From: Guillardia theta CCMP2712
Lineage: Eukaryota; Cryptophyceae; Pyrenomonadales; Geminigeraceae
DNA length: 64,000 nucleotides
Direction: 5' to 3'
NCBI RefSeq assembly: GCF_000315625.1
Contig: NW_005434651.1
Location: 178,058 to 242,057, forward strand
Shown: in pieces, positions 22,679 to 33,949 of the stretch
How the letters are laid out: each line of letters starts with the position of its first letter
How positions within the stretch are numbered: the first letter of the stretch is position 1
Program-made: the position numbers and the translations under genes
Notes under the pieces: generated by a model
Told to the model about the DNA's origin: nothing
The model's input: the letters and a program-made list of their open reading frames with translations, nothing else
The model's database searches: none

Positions 22679-23830
22679 TGGACCCCGACGGCGATGTATG
22701 TTCCTGCGGGGTACTCGGCGCCTCCCTCAGTGACTGGTGGTCTCATCAACTGACGAAGCACCAGCCTATACCATGGTGTTACACTAGACACTTGGATGGA
22801 CTGTAACTTAGCCAACTTGGGAGAAGAGCCGCAAGCAAACCCCCTGCTGGATTCACACTGTCCCGTGCGAAAGGCAATCGGTATTCAAATCATGAGGTGG
22901 ATCTTTTAGCTTGTCCAACCCTGAAAACGACCACCACCTGAGACAATGATCTCATTTCATCTATCACCACACGTGGCGAACTTTTTCTCCTTGGGTCCTC
23001 CCATCTACCACTCCTCCTCCAGTCGTTCTCCGCGGATCCTGGTACTGAGGTCTGAGATCCGTCTGCCAGCTCAGCGTCTGAGGCAAGATGTTCTTCTGGT
23101 TTTCATGCATCCTCCATCTCCTTCAGGTTTGTTCTCTGTCGTCTCCTCCTCCTCTCCTCTCCTCTCTTTCCCCGTTTCTCCCTGCCTTCCGAACCCTCAC
23201 TCTTCGTAGCGCCCGCACGCCATGCGGGACCCTGTCCCTCATCCCCTCGCAGACTGGGTCCTCTGGGCCCGCTCCAGGCCCGCCCCCAGGCCCGCGGCGC
23301 GGCCCGGGCCCGGGCCCGGCCGGGCTGACGGATCACAAGTTTGTTAGACTTGTACTGTGCCAAAAAAATGCAGACATCATATCGACCTTAGCTGTAACAA
23401 GACAGTTTTGCTCAAGACCGAGTTCAGTTAATGCACACGAAAACCAGAATTCAAGTGAGGAGCACATGAGAGATACAAATGTAAACTTCAGTGACTCAAG
23501 CATCCAGCCATGAGAGCACCTGAGCAAGACGGCTAGGGAGGAGTCCCTCTTCCGAAGTTCGTCCCACGTACTACATGGCCGCCTCGAAAACACGTAAGGG
23601 TCTTGGAAGCCTCCCGGCCGCGGCATGTGGGCCGCCGCCGCGGCGCGCCCCCGCGCGGCCGGGCCGGGCCGGGCCCGGGCCGGCACTGAGTCACAGTGTC
23701 CGATCACACTGGCTGTCAGTGTGCCCCCCCCAGGCCATCCGATGACTCTCATCCCGGCGGAGGAGCTCACTGAGTCATGGTAATCATTCAAGTTAAGTTT
23801 AATGGATGCTAGTAGAATCCATGGAGGCAT
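22679..23830. other. Intergenic region with two GC-rich islands
   Basis: Bases 22700-23190 show short frames only. Bases about 23205-23340 and 23570-23760 are GC-rich and partly palindromic (GGCCCGGGCCCGG, CCGGGCCGGGCC) with nearby TGAGTCA-like words. The stretch between them (23340-23560) is AT-richer. No gene is supported. Confidence 0.55.
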
Positions 23831-24907
23831 TCAACGGCTCACCATGACTTCCTCTGCATCCTCTGCGTCCGGCATCCTGGGGAGAGGAGGAGCAGAAGCG
23901 TTTGAAGTGTAGACGGTGCTGCTGGAGGTGTTGTACGGCAGCGCGGTGGGGATCCTCAAGTCGGCGTTGGCCGGGGGAGGAGCGTGGTAGGGGTAAGGAC
24001 GGAACTCATAGGGTAGACGAAGGTGGTCGGCGGCTGAGTACCTTGAGGGAGCGGTCAGATAAAGCAGGGAGAGCAGGGAGAACCATTTCATGACGATGCC
24101 CGCGGTGAACGCAAAGGCCAGGACGAAGCCGATAGGGTTTGAGTTCGAAGCCTGACAGCACAAGGTATGAGAGAGTTGCTGCGATCCGAGACTCTGACAC
24201 GTCACCATGAGGACAGATGCCGCCACGACGTCTGCGAGCAGGCACAAGCAGTACATCTGCCACATGTACACCCCGACACAGCAATCGAAGCTGGTCAACA
24301 CCGAATGTCGGTAAGAGTTGAAGTTCAAACTGTAGTCAGCTCGAAAGCCCATCCCGAGGCCCCACTCCATCCCGGACTGCACCAAGATCAGCACAGTGAC
24401 GATGAACTCGTCGGTGCTGTCAGCCTTGCAGGCGTAAGGGAAGGCAGACATGAGACTGAGCAGGAGGCAGGCTAGCTGGATCAGAATGTCGCATGCTTGC
24501 TGTGCAGGCCGAGTGTTTCGGATCGTGCTCCTGGGTTTCAACATGAGGTAAACGCAGTAGAGCAACTCCAAGAGCTTGAGGCCCCGCACGACGGCGAAGA
24601 TGGAGACACAGGCGCATAAAATTCCGGTGTCTCCACCGTTGGAGGACTGATACGTGTTGAAGCCGTACATGAAGGAAGTGCAGGTGGCCGACACGCCCGA
24701 GCATGCTGAAGGGCTCGAGTAGGTGTTCCCATCTGTAGGACAGTACCACTTGCCCGAGGGGCAGCCACTTGCTGTTAGATAAGACCTGTCAACAAGCGTC
24801 AAACATTGAAATGTTTTTGGATGATACATCAAATGTTGTGCATGCCTGGCAAAGCGTATCATGATTATATGCCATAAAGTACTTGGTTGTACATCATGCA
24901 ATTTCAT
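23831..24907 (-). CDS. Multi-pass membrane protein A, unrecognised family (paralogue at 42.8-43.5 kb)
   Basis: Up to 358 residues from ATG 24907 to TGA 23831. The first 40 codons may be intron read-through, because a TTGACAG acceptor precedes the segment GCPSGKWYCPTDGNTYSS; a real first exon would then lie upstream. This Cys-rich, probably lumenal segment is followed by about five membrane helices (for example LLELLYCVYLMLKP, CDILIQLACLLLSLM, VYMWQMYCLCLLADVVAA, GFVLAFAFTAGIVMKWF). The most striking motif is GMGFRADYSLNFNSYRH followed by DCCVGVYMWQ. The C-terminal tail is Pro/Ser/Ala-rich and ends with acidic residues. The same motifs, in the same order, occur in a second gene on the same strand 18 kb away, so this is a gene family and not a chance frame. 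No function is known to me. Confidence 0.72.
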   Translation of the reverse strand: MKLHDVQPSTLWHIIMIRFARHAQHLMYHPKTFQCLTLVDRSYLTASGCPSGKWYCPTDGNTYSSPSACSGVSATCTSFMYGFNTYQSSNGGDTGILCACVSIFAVVRGLKLLELLYCVYLMLKPRSTIRNTRPAQQACDILIQLACLLLSLMSAFPYACKADSTDEFIVTVLILVQSGMEWGLGMGFRADYSLNFNSYRHSVLTSFDCCVGVYMWQMYCLCLLADVVAASVLMVTCQSLGSQQLSHTLCCQASNSNPIGFVLAFAFTAGIVMKWFSLLSLLYLTAPSRYSAADHLRLPYEFRPYPYHAPPPANADLRIPTALPYNTSSSTVYTSNASAPPLPRMPDAEDAEEVMVSR

Positions 24908-26247
24908 AACAAGTCATCACTAATCGAATGATGTCAAATCATGTCATATCGTATCATATCCAAGCCAATTTCATGATATCTGCCCAACAAGGTGTAGCTG
25001 GAGAAATAATTGCCTCACATTTCGCAGGTTGACTTGTGAGAGCCTTTCAACTCAATCACAACCTGTCTTTGATGTAATTCTTGGTAGTGAATGAAGATAC
25101 TCGCTCCTGCTACCCGCCTTTTGCTTCAAAGCATCGCTTCTGATTAGCATCCACCTTCTCAAAGCCTGAGAATTAGAACTGTGTGAAAGATTAGCGGCAT
25201 GGTCAACGTGAGGTTAGATCATGAGGGAAAATGATTTTTAACTGACGATGAGGAGAAAACGAATCTTTGTGTTTGTATGAATGCTTCACCCGTGATGCAC
25301 TCCAATCTTTTCTCCTTTGTTTCCAGTCATTACCTGCACTCCCCTCTTCTATTCCCCGCTTATATTTCTCTCTCTTGGTCCTCTACCAAGTTGTTTGTCT
25401 TCTTTCTTTTCCCTGCTCTCTCTCTTCGCTTTGCTGTTTAGGCACAATCCTCGTCTGATCCCCTCTTGCCTACCCTGCTACCTTTAGTACCATACCCAAT
25501 GCTTCTTCCCCACTACCTCCTACTTGGGCGAATGATAGAGGAGAATCATCAATGACAGTGTAGAGAAAACAGGCAATAGGATAGAGTAGGAATACAGATT
25601 CCTCCGTTGTTTCCTGCTTCTGATCTCGAGTTGAAATAGGAGAGGGAGGAGGTGACAAAGGGAGGTGCTGGAGGGAGGGGAGGAGACAGGAAGGAAGAGA
25701 AGAGTTGAGGGAAGCAGGGGGCATCTCTTGTGTTGCAGTCATCCCTATCTTGTCATGAGCGCTCTTCTCCTTCATTTCTGCTTCCACCCGCACAGTTCTG
25801 CTCCACTCGCATCCCTCCGCCTCTCCTGCCCCCTGTCTCCTTCTTCTCGAGGCCATGCTCCCTTGCAGCTGGGAATGGATATCCAGGGGCCTGAAATTTG
25901 TGGCAGGGTCCCTCCTTTAGGTGGAACCTTGCAGCTTTTTACCTTAGCATCAATTAGAGAAACGTCGGACATCAGTGGGTAGGGATGTATACGGGCCACC
26001 GATAGTGACATGAACAATTCAACTCGATCCGGCAAAAATCTTTTGAAACTGTTTAAAGGATAATTGCATAGATAAAAGCAGGACTGAGTCACGGACACTG
26101 GCAAGTCGTTCCGAGGCTTCTCAATGGTACGGTCCTGTCGGACGGTGTCATCAGGCAGCTTCAACATGTGAACAGGGCTGATCTGTTCTCTTCTAGCATC
26201 TCCTGTGAAGTTCGAGCCTCAGATGTGAAGAAACTCAGTCACTGGGT
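24908..26247. other. Intergenic region, no gene recognised
   Basis: Bases 24900-25250 are AT-rich with ATCAT words just upstream of membrane gene A and may hold its first exon and promoter. Bases 25260-25870 are CT-rich. Bases 25870-26240 contain short frames without motifs and are the likely 3' region of the next minus-strand gene. Confidence 0.45.
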
Positions 26248-29200
26248 TTATCCTACCGGAGGCAGGAGGTCCATCAGCGCTTTTCTCACAGCATCCTTGT
26301 TAGAGAACATGGGCATGAGCCTAGAGAAAGAATGAATGGAGGGATGACGCAGACGGAGCCGAGGCCAAGATAGAGGTAAACTTACAGCTCACAGTAGGTA
26401 GCGTTGCGCCCAAGGTTGTTCCCGAAGATCTGACAAGCGATGTAGAAGGGAGGAGTGAGCAGCTGAGAAAGAGGATCATCCACGAGAAGAGCAGGCGACA
26501 GCAAGAGACAAGACCTTACGGCCATAAAAACTTCTGCACTTCTTACGCTTTACCCATGGTGCAGAATCGAAGATTTCATAGTTGCAAGATCTCGTCCTCC
26601 AGTCCAACTGTGAGAGGTCATTGCCTGAGCAGCAGCTTGTCCGTCCCTGCAGCCCCATGGCAAAGAGTTTCTGCGGCAGCTCTGCTTCGAAAGCCTTTCT
26701 CGCGCTCTCGTAGTGTTGTTTGTCGATGTAGCCTAGCCACGTGAGTGACAAGTCTGTAGCTGAGAGACAACAAGCTCCCACCTAGAGTCCAGCTCAACAT
26801 AAACCTTCTTGCGCGCGCGTTCAACGAGTTCAGAAGCCTCCAGAACCATTCCATGATCTGCAAGAGGTTCAGCCAACCGAAGAGGAGAGGGAACGAGAGT
26901 ATGCGGGAAGCTGATGCAAGAAGAGGGAGGGGGGAGCAATCAAACAGATTCAAGGAAGGGATGGGAGGACTGGAAGACGTGAGCAACACGCATCGTCGAG
27001 GAGAAAGAGCAGAAGGATGAGCTAGTGATCTCCCACTGGTTCGCTGTCGGAGAAGACGAAGTAATGGGTTGAAGATCGGAGTGAGTCAATATCGATGACA
27101 GGGAAGCCTTGAACGACTTGCTGAATCTGTCGGAGCCATGTCATGAGCAAGAAAGAGCATATCAAGTCGAATTACACCTCTAGGCCGCTCAAGGCTGATA
27201 GAGTACCAGAAGGTATGATGTCAAAGACAGCATCAGCGACTGAAGACTCGAAGGAGGTATGGGAGGGAAGAGAGGATTCTTGATCGAAGGATGAATTTTC
27301 TCTGCAGCTTGGTGACAACTCTGCAACCTCGTTGCTGTCGGCGACGTTGTCTTCCCCCAACGATACTGTTCTCTTAACCTCTCCAGCTAGGAGTTTGCAC
27401 AATTTGATGTCCAGACGGATTCCCAAAGGTATCTGGTTGATGATGGAAAATCCGATCAATTTACCAAGGATACAAGCGGTGTCATTCTGCAGCAAGAGAT
27501 CAACAGGGTTAAACGTGGGGCTCCAGGCTTACAGTCCCAGCTGTGGGGGTGTCTTGGTTAGATGAAGCTGTTTCATCGCCTGCTGAATCTTTATCCTCCA
27601 CATCTCATCATGCTTGCACATACCAGCAAGAGATTGTGCTATCCAAGAGGCCCCATCCAACCTCTCCCAGCATCTGCTTTCTTCGGAACCTGAAACACTT
27701 GGTCACAAGACACAGCAGGCAACCAGATCGATGCCCGAACTACCGTGGCCCTGACTCTCACAGCGAGGAGGAGCCTCTTCCGTATTGCTAGAAACCAGCA
27801 CGAAGCTATTCTGTTCCTCTGCACTTTGTGATCCTCGTGGCGCTTGACACGCGCATGACGGGCGACACGAAAGCGCTCCCGTAGCCACAGTGGTTGCAAT
27901 GTCGATGTTCCCCGGAACAGCGAAATGCAAGGATTGGCATTCCAAGATCTGATCGGCAGCTCTTGCAGGTCTCATCCTGTCCACAAACAGCTCCATTTTG
28001 GGGCAAAAGAGATGCTTGTAACGCGCCATGTTCTGCTCTCGAACCCATTCCAGTCGTGCTCTCAAGCTCCATCTCTGATCATGGGGCGTCAAGATGCTAG
28101 AAAAGGGAACAAGGGGACTCACATCAGCGGGAAAGGCATAACACATGATGGAGAAGACAAGATCATGATCCCCTGCCACTGCTGATGCCGTGCTATCCTG
28201 AATAAAAAATCTCGTCAACCTCCGAGCAAAGGATTACAGTTTTGGTTTGTAAATACCTTGCCCAGACGATCATGACTTGCCATTGCAAAGGCGAAGGCGA
28301 CATCTGTACAATGGTCGGAATTGATGGTGAAGTCTTAGCATCTCACCTTGCAACCATGGCAACGTAGGCATCTTCCTGCTGTTCTAATGCTCCGGCATCT
28401 GCTACTTTCGGACTGTCATATCTATCTTACTTTATCATCCTCGATCTGTCCCAACGACCTTGTATCCTTTATCGTTCTTCCTTCCATAACTTCCTCCCAT
28501 GCCCTCTCTGGCCTCCCTTCCTCCCTGCCTGCCTTCCCGCTCCCTCCCAGCCCATTATGGAGATTGAAGAGCTTGATCTTTTAGTTAATGAATTTCACAA
28601 GAACTCACCTCAGCGTACGCATAACCCACTGGAAAAGGCAGCAACAAATACCTACAGACAAGACTATGAAGGCTACAACAACCTTGGACGGGGTGAGTTT
28701 GGAGGAGGAACAAGGTCGACAACTCGCACCCTTAAGAGTCTCTGCTACTTTGCTCCGGTGAGCCCTTTCAGTCATTGAATACTTCAAGTGAAGGTAGGTA
28801 GGCAGGAGGAGAAGGCACTGCGGCAGGCAGTAAGGAGGAGAAGGCAGCAGGCAGTAAGGAGGAGAAGGCAGCAGGCAGTAAGGAGGAGAAGGCAGCAGCC
28901 AGCAAGCAGGAGAAGGCAGCAGGCAACAAGGACTCGCTGGTATCATTTCATTCAGCTGCAAAAACTCGGGGTGACATTCAGTTCATTCGCACAGAGCCAA
29001 CATTCGACTCTCAGCGTTCACGTGACATCCATTCGGAAACCGACGGTCTTTGTTTCGAACCCCAGGCGAGATGCTAAAGATTGTGACCGAAAAGAAGGCG
29101 AAAGGAATGGAGAGTTTGCTGTCGATTCCTTCGTCCCATCATGATTTCCCACGCCGTCATACATCTCTGCAAGCTTGGTATCTACTTCAACGTGGCTGAG

Positions 29201-29493
29201 CAGCCTGCTGCATGGACAAATATTAGGCACACAGAAGCATAACCAAGAAACAGACAAACCTCCTTCTCCTGCTCTGTAATTCCTGAAACAATCTTAATAT
29301 GAACAATTAATTTCTTGGTACAATGAATCACCTTTTGCCTCAGCTCCGATTCCTCGCGCTTTTTCCTCTCTAGCAAGACTTGCTGTAGCCTCCTTTCCTC
29401 CTCTTTCCTCCGCCGCCGCTCTACCGCATGAAGTCTGATAAGATCTTGTGTGCGAATAACTTCTTTCACTCTTTCTGAGACTTTGTCGTTCAT
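26248..29493 (-). CDS. Unrecognised multi-exon gene with N-terminal coiled-coil
   Basis: Exons are inferred from coherent frames with fitting splice sites. From the 5' side: a charged coiled-coil (MNDKVSERVKEVIRTQDL ... RRRRKEEERRLQQVLLERKK), the segment LLSHVEVDTKLAEMYDG, DVAFAFAMASHDRLGK joined to DSTASAVAGDHDLVFSIMC, a stretch with several cysteines, IAQSLAG, then ACILGKLIGFSIINQIPLG, VVQGFPVIDIDSLRSSTHYF, HGMVLEASELVERARKKVYV, YIDKQHYESARKAFEAELPQ, and finally ACQIFGNNLGRNATYCEL with LMPMFSNKDAVRKALMDLL before a TAA at 26248. The segment ILGKLIG...P..I faintly recalls HECT ligases, but the HECT catalytic Cys motif is not visible, so I do not assign it. It could also be two adjacent genes. 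A possible membrane helix near 28640-28700 may belong to it. Confidence 0.45.
28797..28925. repeat. Minisatellite, about 27-bp unit
   Basis: Four to five imperfect copies of a unit built on AGTAAGGAGGAGAAGGCAGC, probably inside an intron of the unrecognised minus-strand gene. Confidence 0.75.
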
Positions 29494-30539
29494 GATGAAG
29501 CTTGTGGCTGAGGAGATGCGCGGCCTGAAGTTGAGACTGGACGAAAACGCCTTGTTTTCGGAGGATTGCCACGAGTGCGAGCTCCTCTTCGCTCCCCTCG
29601 AGGCTGTTTTCCTCTGCGAATGCTGCTTGGATTCAGAACAGGAAAAGGAGCACAGGGAGCTTTACCTCGCCCATCTCGTCGGACGAACTCATCGAGCTCA
29701 ACCTGACAAAGGAGTGACATTCTGCCGAGTTGCAAAGCTCGCAATTACAACTGAGGCGAGCTATAGGCTTTGCTGAATCGAAGACCTTCGAGCGGCGTCC
29801 TTCTCAAGTAAGGAACATCAGAGATGGAGCGCATCCCTTCAAAGTAAACATCACGCTACTTCAATGGTATTTCAGGCATGAACAATACCAGACATGCCAT
29901 CAGGAACATAAACCGAAGATGCCGTCGAGCTTGATTCAGATTCATTCTGAGCATCGAGTTTACGCTAGTGGGAACACCCATGATTGTTCAAACCTTGGTT
30001 TCATTGCCCCCAGGATGCATGCTTCGGCTTGAGGAGCTGTTTTGCATGTAAGTTGTGATGGCGTGCTAGTTTTGAGTGTACTTCATATGCTTGATGTTGT
30101 CGACCTGCTTGCTTTGTTCACCTTTGATCTTGTTTCTTCTATCATCGATGACAAGCTTCATTCCCCACACCTCTTCACTGGTTTGGCTCCTACATGTGCC
30201 GTCTGTGGCACTGATACCAACCACCACTGCCAGTGGCAAACTGCTCTCAAGAGGTCAGTACAAATAACACAAGGAATCTAATCAACTTCTATCATTTCTC
30301 AACGGAGAATCATTAACATTGCAGGGAACTAGATCATGGATTGCATCGTTGACGTTGGCAAGAAAGATTCTACCCTTTGTGGATGTTTTTGTACTTGTTC
30401 TTTGGTAGCATACACGAAATCTGAGCTAGAAACGCAGCTATGATCAAACTTGGTCGAGATAAATTCTCCCTCCCTTCCTGTCATCTCAATTCTTGCTCTC
30501 CTGTTGTATTGAAATCTCTTGATTGCTTTCCGACATTTC

Positions 30540-31260
30540 GGTCCTCAGTTCCAGCGGTCCCCCCACCCCCATTTTTCACCTATTGCAACCAATACCGGTC
30601 CTCTGCCCTTGAGTGGAACCACCCATCATAACCTCCCACCTCTCCAACGCACTTCCCCTGACTACCCTCTGTCAAAAGGAACCCCCTCGCTCAAATTTCA
30701 CCCTACCCTTTCCCCGTGAGATCGTCTAGGATGTGGGTGGGGGTAGTACGGTCAGCCGGGGTCCGACGAGCAAGGGGGGTCGTCCTATCACCATTCGGGT
30801 TTACTACACCCATCGAGTCAGCCCAGCCCACCCCTACCGTACCCCCCCCAGTGACAGGGCGAGTAACTTCACGGAGGACCCTACCCCAGCACTTCCAAAC
30901 TTTATCGGCCCAATTTGGCCCTACCCAGCCTGGCCCTAGAAGCAAACTACCCCTACCACCCCATTTACAAGAGGAGGTACCCCAGGACTGATAGAAGGAA
31001 TGTTAACTTAAATGGGGCCCGTGGGAGGTTGACTTCCGAATTAGCAGGTTCATTGGGACCCCACGAATTTTTTTAAACAATTGGACCCCGAGGGGTCCAA
31101 AGAAATTTTCGTGGGGTGGGGTGGCCCGGGTTGAGTACCGAATTGGTTTCTACCGTGCACGGGATCATATTTCCTTCGGGTAGTACAGGGGGGAGGGGTC
31201 AGTACACCCCTTCAGTGCCCACACACCGAGCCTCTTGAAAGGGGTAGGGGGTCATCATCT
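30540..31260. repeat. C-rich/G-rich (ACCCC, GGGGTA) island
   Basis: Recurring ACCCC/CTACCC words on the plus strand give way to GGGGTA/GGGTGG words further along, with interspersed AT-rich bits. Same style as the islands at 9, 41.3, 44.0 and 56.3 kb. Confidence 0.5.
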
Positions 31261-31379
31261 TTGGTATTCCAGAGAACGGATCAGTCCGGAAACGACACCA
31301 GGGTGGGTAGTCAGTGACAGTGAGATGAAGGGTGGGTACTCAGCCAACGGGTGCCGTGGGATGTCAGTTGATGACAGTG

Positions 31380-31790
31380 AGTTGAGACTCTCTCGAGGTC
31401 TCTCGGATCTACCGGTTCATTGTTTTCGCCGTTCCGGGCCAGCCGGGCGGCTGGGCCGAGTTTTGGTTTCCGAGAGTCACAGTTCTTTACTCAAACACAC
31501 AGTACTGTGACTGAGTGCCGCCGCCCGCACTATCCGATCCGGGGCCCGGCCGCCCCCGGCCCCGGGCCCCTGACGGTTCAATATCGTACCGTACGGTTGA
31601 CGCTGCGACGGTCCCGAGTGAGGGAGTCCCGGTGACCAAGAGGCACTGCCGCAGTGTCAGACCGTGCGGTCCGCTCTTCATGACCGTGGGCCAGCGGCGG
31701 TCATCATCATGACGGTATGGCTAATCAGGATCGGAACCGTGTGACCGGGCGTGCCGGGCCGGCCCGGTGGCATGACCGAACGCCTATAAA
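31380..31790. repeat. GC-rich palindromic island (GGCCCGG / TGAGTC-type)
   Basis: Contains GGGCCCGGCCGCCCC, GCCGGGCCGGCCCGG, TACCGTACGGT and several ACTGAGT/CAGTGT words. Similar word content is seen at 3.4, 23.3, 23.65, 33.87 and 61.8 kb, but alignment between copies is poor by eye. Confidence 0.5.
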
Positions 31791-31823
31791 CTTCGCGGCA
31801 GCTAGTATTAATTTCACTCTTAT

Positions 31824-33563
31824 CTACTGCAACGCATTGCGGATTTGTTGCTTGGCTGAGAGAGATAGTTGCTTGGGGTACATGACGTCAAAAGTGATGA
31901 CGAGGTCTCCTTTCTGCGACGTGGTAGCAAACGTCAGTTGTCGTATTTAAGCCTATTTCTATCTTGCCTGCCCGGGCTCCTTCGACTTGGGGAACCCCTC
32001 GCCTCGAACTATCTTTGTATAATTTGGCGATACTACATCCTGAATTTCCACAGATATCTTCCGCTTATCCAAAGTCTCGAGGTGAAACTGCCACTAGGCG
32101 TCAGCCAATGTAAGTGCTGATGAGATTCCGTAACCGTGAAGCCCGTGAGCGCATCAACCAACTTCACTCCCTTAACTTTGTAAATCAGATCAGATCCGCT
32201 CCTCTGTCCAAAGATAGTGATCACAGGCAACAAAACAAAACTTCGTGCACCTGAAATCTATCGTGAGGCTTTTCCTTGATCACAAAAACGACATCTTGAG
32301 CCTAATCGACCGATTCAGAATGTTTCAATTGAGCGAAATTGCCTGACACCTGCCCCTGAGCGTATTCATCTCCTTCGCCCGCATACGTCAATTTAGTCCC
32401 AGCCTGTCAGGAAGTAACATCAACTTCAGGCAAAGGTTCAAAACAATCGTTGAACCTTCCATCCTGGCTTCACTTGAATCTCAAAAGTGTGTTCGGTGCT
32501 CCTGTCCGATTGAAGTGTTATCATCAACACTTTGAGTCCCTACATTGATTGAGTACCTCCCTGCCGAAACAGACTTGCGAGTGATTTTCATCTTCTTTGT
32601 CACTCCAGTAAAGAGTTCTTCCAATGTCAACTTCAAGGCAGTCAAATTGGCAGACGCCCAAAAGATCGAATATTGGCACCTTCAAATCCGTGACGAACGG
32701 AGTTTTCATATTCATCGCGCCCCCCATTCCGCCCATTCCCATTCCGCCCATTCCGCCCATTCCGCCCATTCCTCCCATGCCACCCATTCCTCCCATCCCT
32801 GACCGAAATCTGCCTCCCATCCCTCCTGAAAACATGTCGTCGAAATCATCGAAGCCCCCAAAAGAACCTTGGCGATGTCAGAGATTTTGAGCATCCAAGT
32901 AGAGCATACCGAAGCCGGAAGACCCGAAGAAGTTTCTGAAGATTTCATTGGGATCTCCCCGGAACTCATACCTGATTTGAAAGTGATTGAAAGGCTCTTT
33001 CATCCACTGGCTGATTTACCTAAATCCGCCCGGCATTCCTCCTGCTCCTCCTGCACTAGAGGGTAAGGCTGACCACCAACCCAGAGATTCTTGCTGTGCC
33101 AGGAAAAGCACAGAATCAAACTTCACCTGGAGCGTTTCCTTTGAGTCCTTCTTCTCCAAATTGGTCATAGACTTTGCGTTTGTTGGAATCTGACAAGACA
33201 TCATAGGCCTAGAGATCAATATCAACCAAGAAGCAAGATAGGATCGCAGAAGGGATCAGGCGATATGAAGGGATCAGGAGACATACCTCGGCGATGTCTT
33301 TGAATTTCTGTTCCGCTTCCTGTCATTTGCATCAGCACGATCAGTTCAGTTTCATAGTTGTTCCATTGCAGTGCAGCACGTGAAAGATACCCTACCGCTT
33401 GTCTATCTGGGTTTTTGTCCGGATGCCATTTCATGGCTTGCTTCTTGTATGCCTTCTTAATGTCATTTTCTGTCGCCTACAACATAATGAACAATCTCAA
33501 CAACGAGGACAGACTTGAAACCTTCTTGTCTACACCGAGGATACCATAATAGTCTTTCCCCAT
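31824..33563 (-). CDS. Class II J-domain co-chaperone (DNAJB1/Sis1 type), multi-exon
   Basis: ATG at 33563. The J-domain is assembled from three exons: [34 protein letters not shown] (HPD motif present) with KNPDRQA, and [11 protein letters not shown] joined to [21 protein letters not shown] Gly/Met-rich region follows ([20 protein letters not shown], then a long GGM repeat). The two C-terminal substrate-binding domains are visible as [67 protein letters not shown] and [10 protein letters not shown]. The last exon is [16 protein letters not shown], ending at TAG 31824-31826. J-proteins deliver clients to Hsp70 and stimulate its ATPase; no Zn-finger domain is present, hence class II. Probably cytosolic or nuclear, as no presequence is seen. 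About ten introns of 40-110 bp. Confidence 0.93.
32722..32800 (-). repeat. Coding GGM repeat of the J-protein
   Basis: A 9-bp-based repeat (TTCCGCCCA / TTCCTCCCA-like units on the plus strand) codes the Gly-Gly-Met linker after the J-domain. Nine or more units; length variation between strains is likely. Confidence 0.8.
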
Positions 33564-33949
33564 CGTCTTGAATTTCTGCATGCCCAGTCAGTATTCAAGC
33601 ACAACCAAATCCAACCACAGCCTGTCAATCGTTTCGGATCATCCCTCATTCTTCTCATCTCCCTGTCTCTCCTCTTCCTCTTCCTCCCTCTTTCTCTCTT
33701 CTCCTTCCTTCTTCGTTTGCTCCTCTCCTTCCCTCCCCTGCTCCTCCCCTCCACATTCCGCCTGTTCCCCTTTCTATTCCCTTGTGGCGTACGGGTGCAT
33801 TTCCAACTTGCACTCTTCTAGCACTTCTAGAATTCCGCGTTAACCACGAATCCGGGTGTCCGCCGACCGGTCGGTGACAGTCAGCAGGCCGGCAGTAGTT
33901 CCCAGGCCCGGTATGAGGGGGATGATGTTGCAATAAGGGACTCAAAGCA
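33564..33949. other. Divergent promoter region with small GC-rich island
   Basis: Shared 5' region of the J-protein (minus) and the FAD monooxygenase (plus). Bases 33640-33770 are CT-rich. Bases about 33835-33915 carry a short GC-rich patch (CCGACCGGTCGGTGACAGTCAG) of the palindromic-island style. No gene is seen. Confidence 0.5.

Larger units (their letters stand above)
29494..31823. other. Intergenic region with G/C-rich islands
   Basis: Bases 29494-29750 may include upstream coding or 5' leader of the minus-strand gene; a frame with KRSSHSWQSSENKAFSS runs into its first exon. Bases 29750-30520 contain no recognisable gene. Bases about 30540-31260 form a CCCC/GGGG island, continuous with a GC-rich palindromic island at about 31380-31790 that reaches to within some 40 bp of the J-protein stop codon. 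Confidence 0.5.

Noticed and set aside
27172-27495. Possible HECT ubiquitin-ligase domain (ILGKLIG...P..I)
   Set aside because: The rest of the HECT domain, in particular the catalytic Cys region, is not found downstream.
28797-28925. CRISPR-like array of spaced repeats
   Set aside because: The units are contiguous imperfect minisatellite copies without unique spacers, and the genome is eukaryotic.
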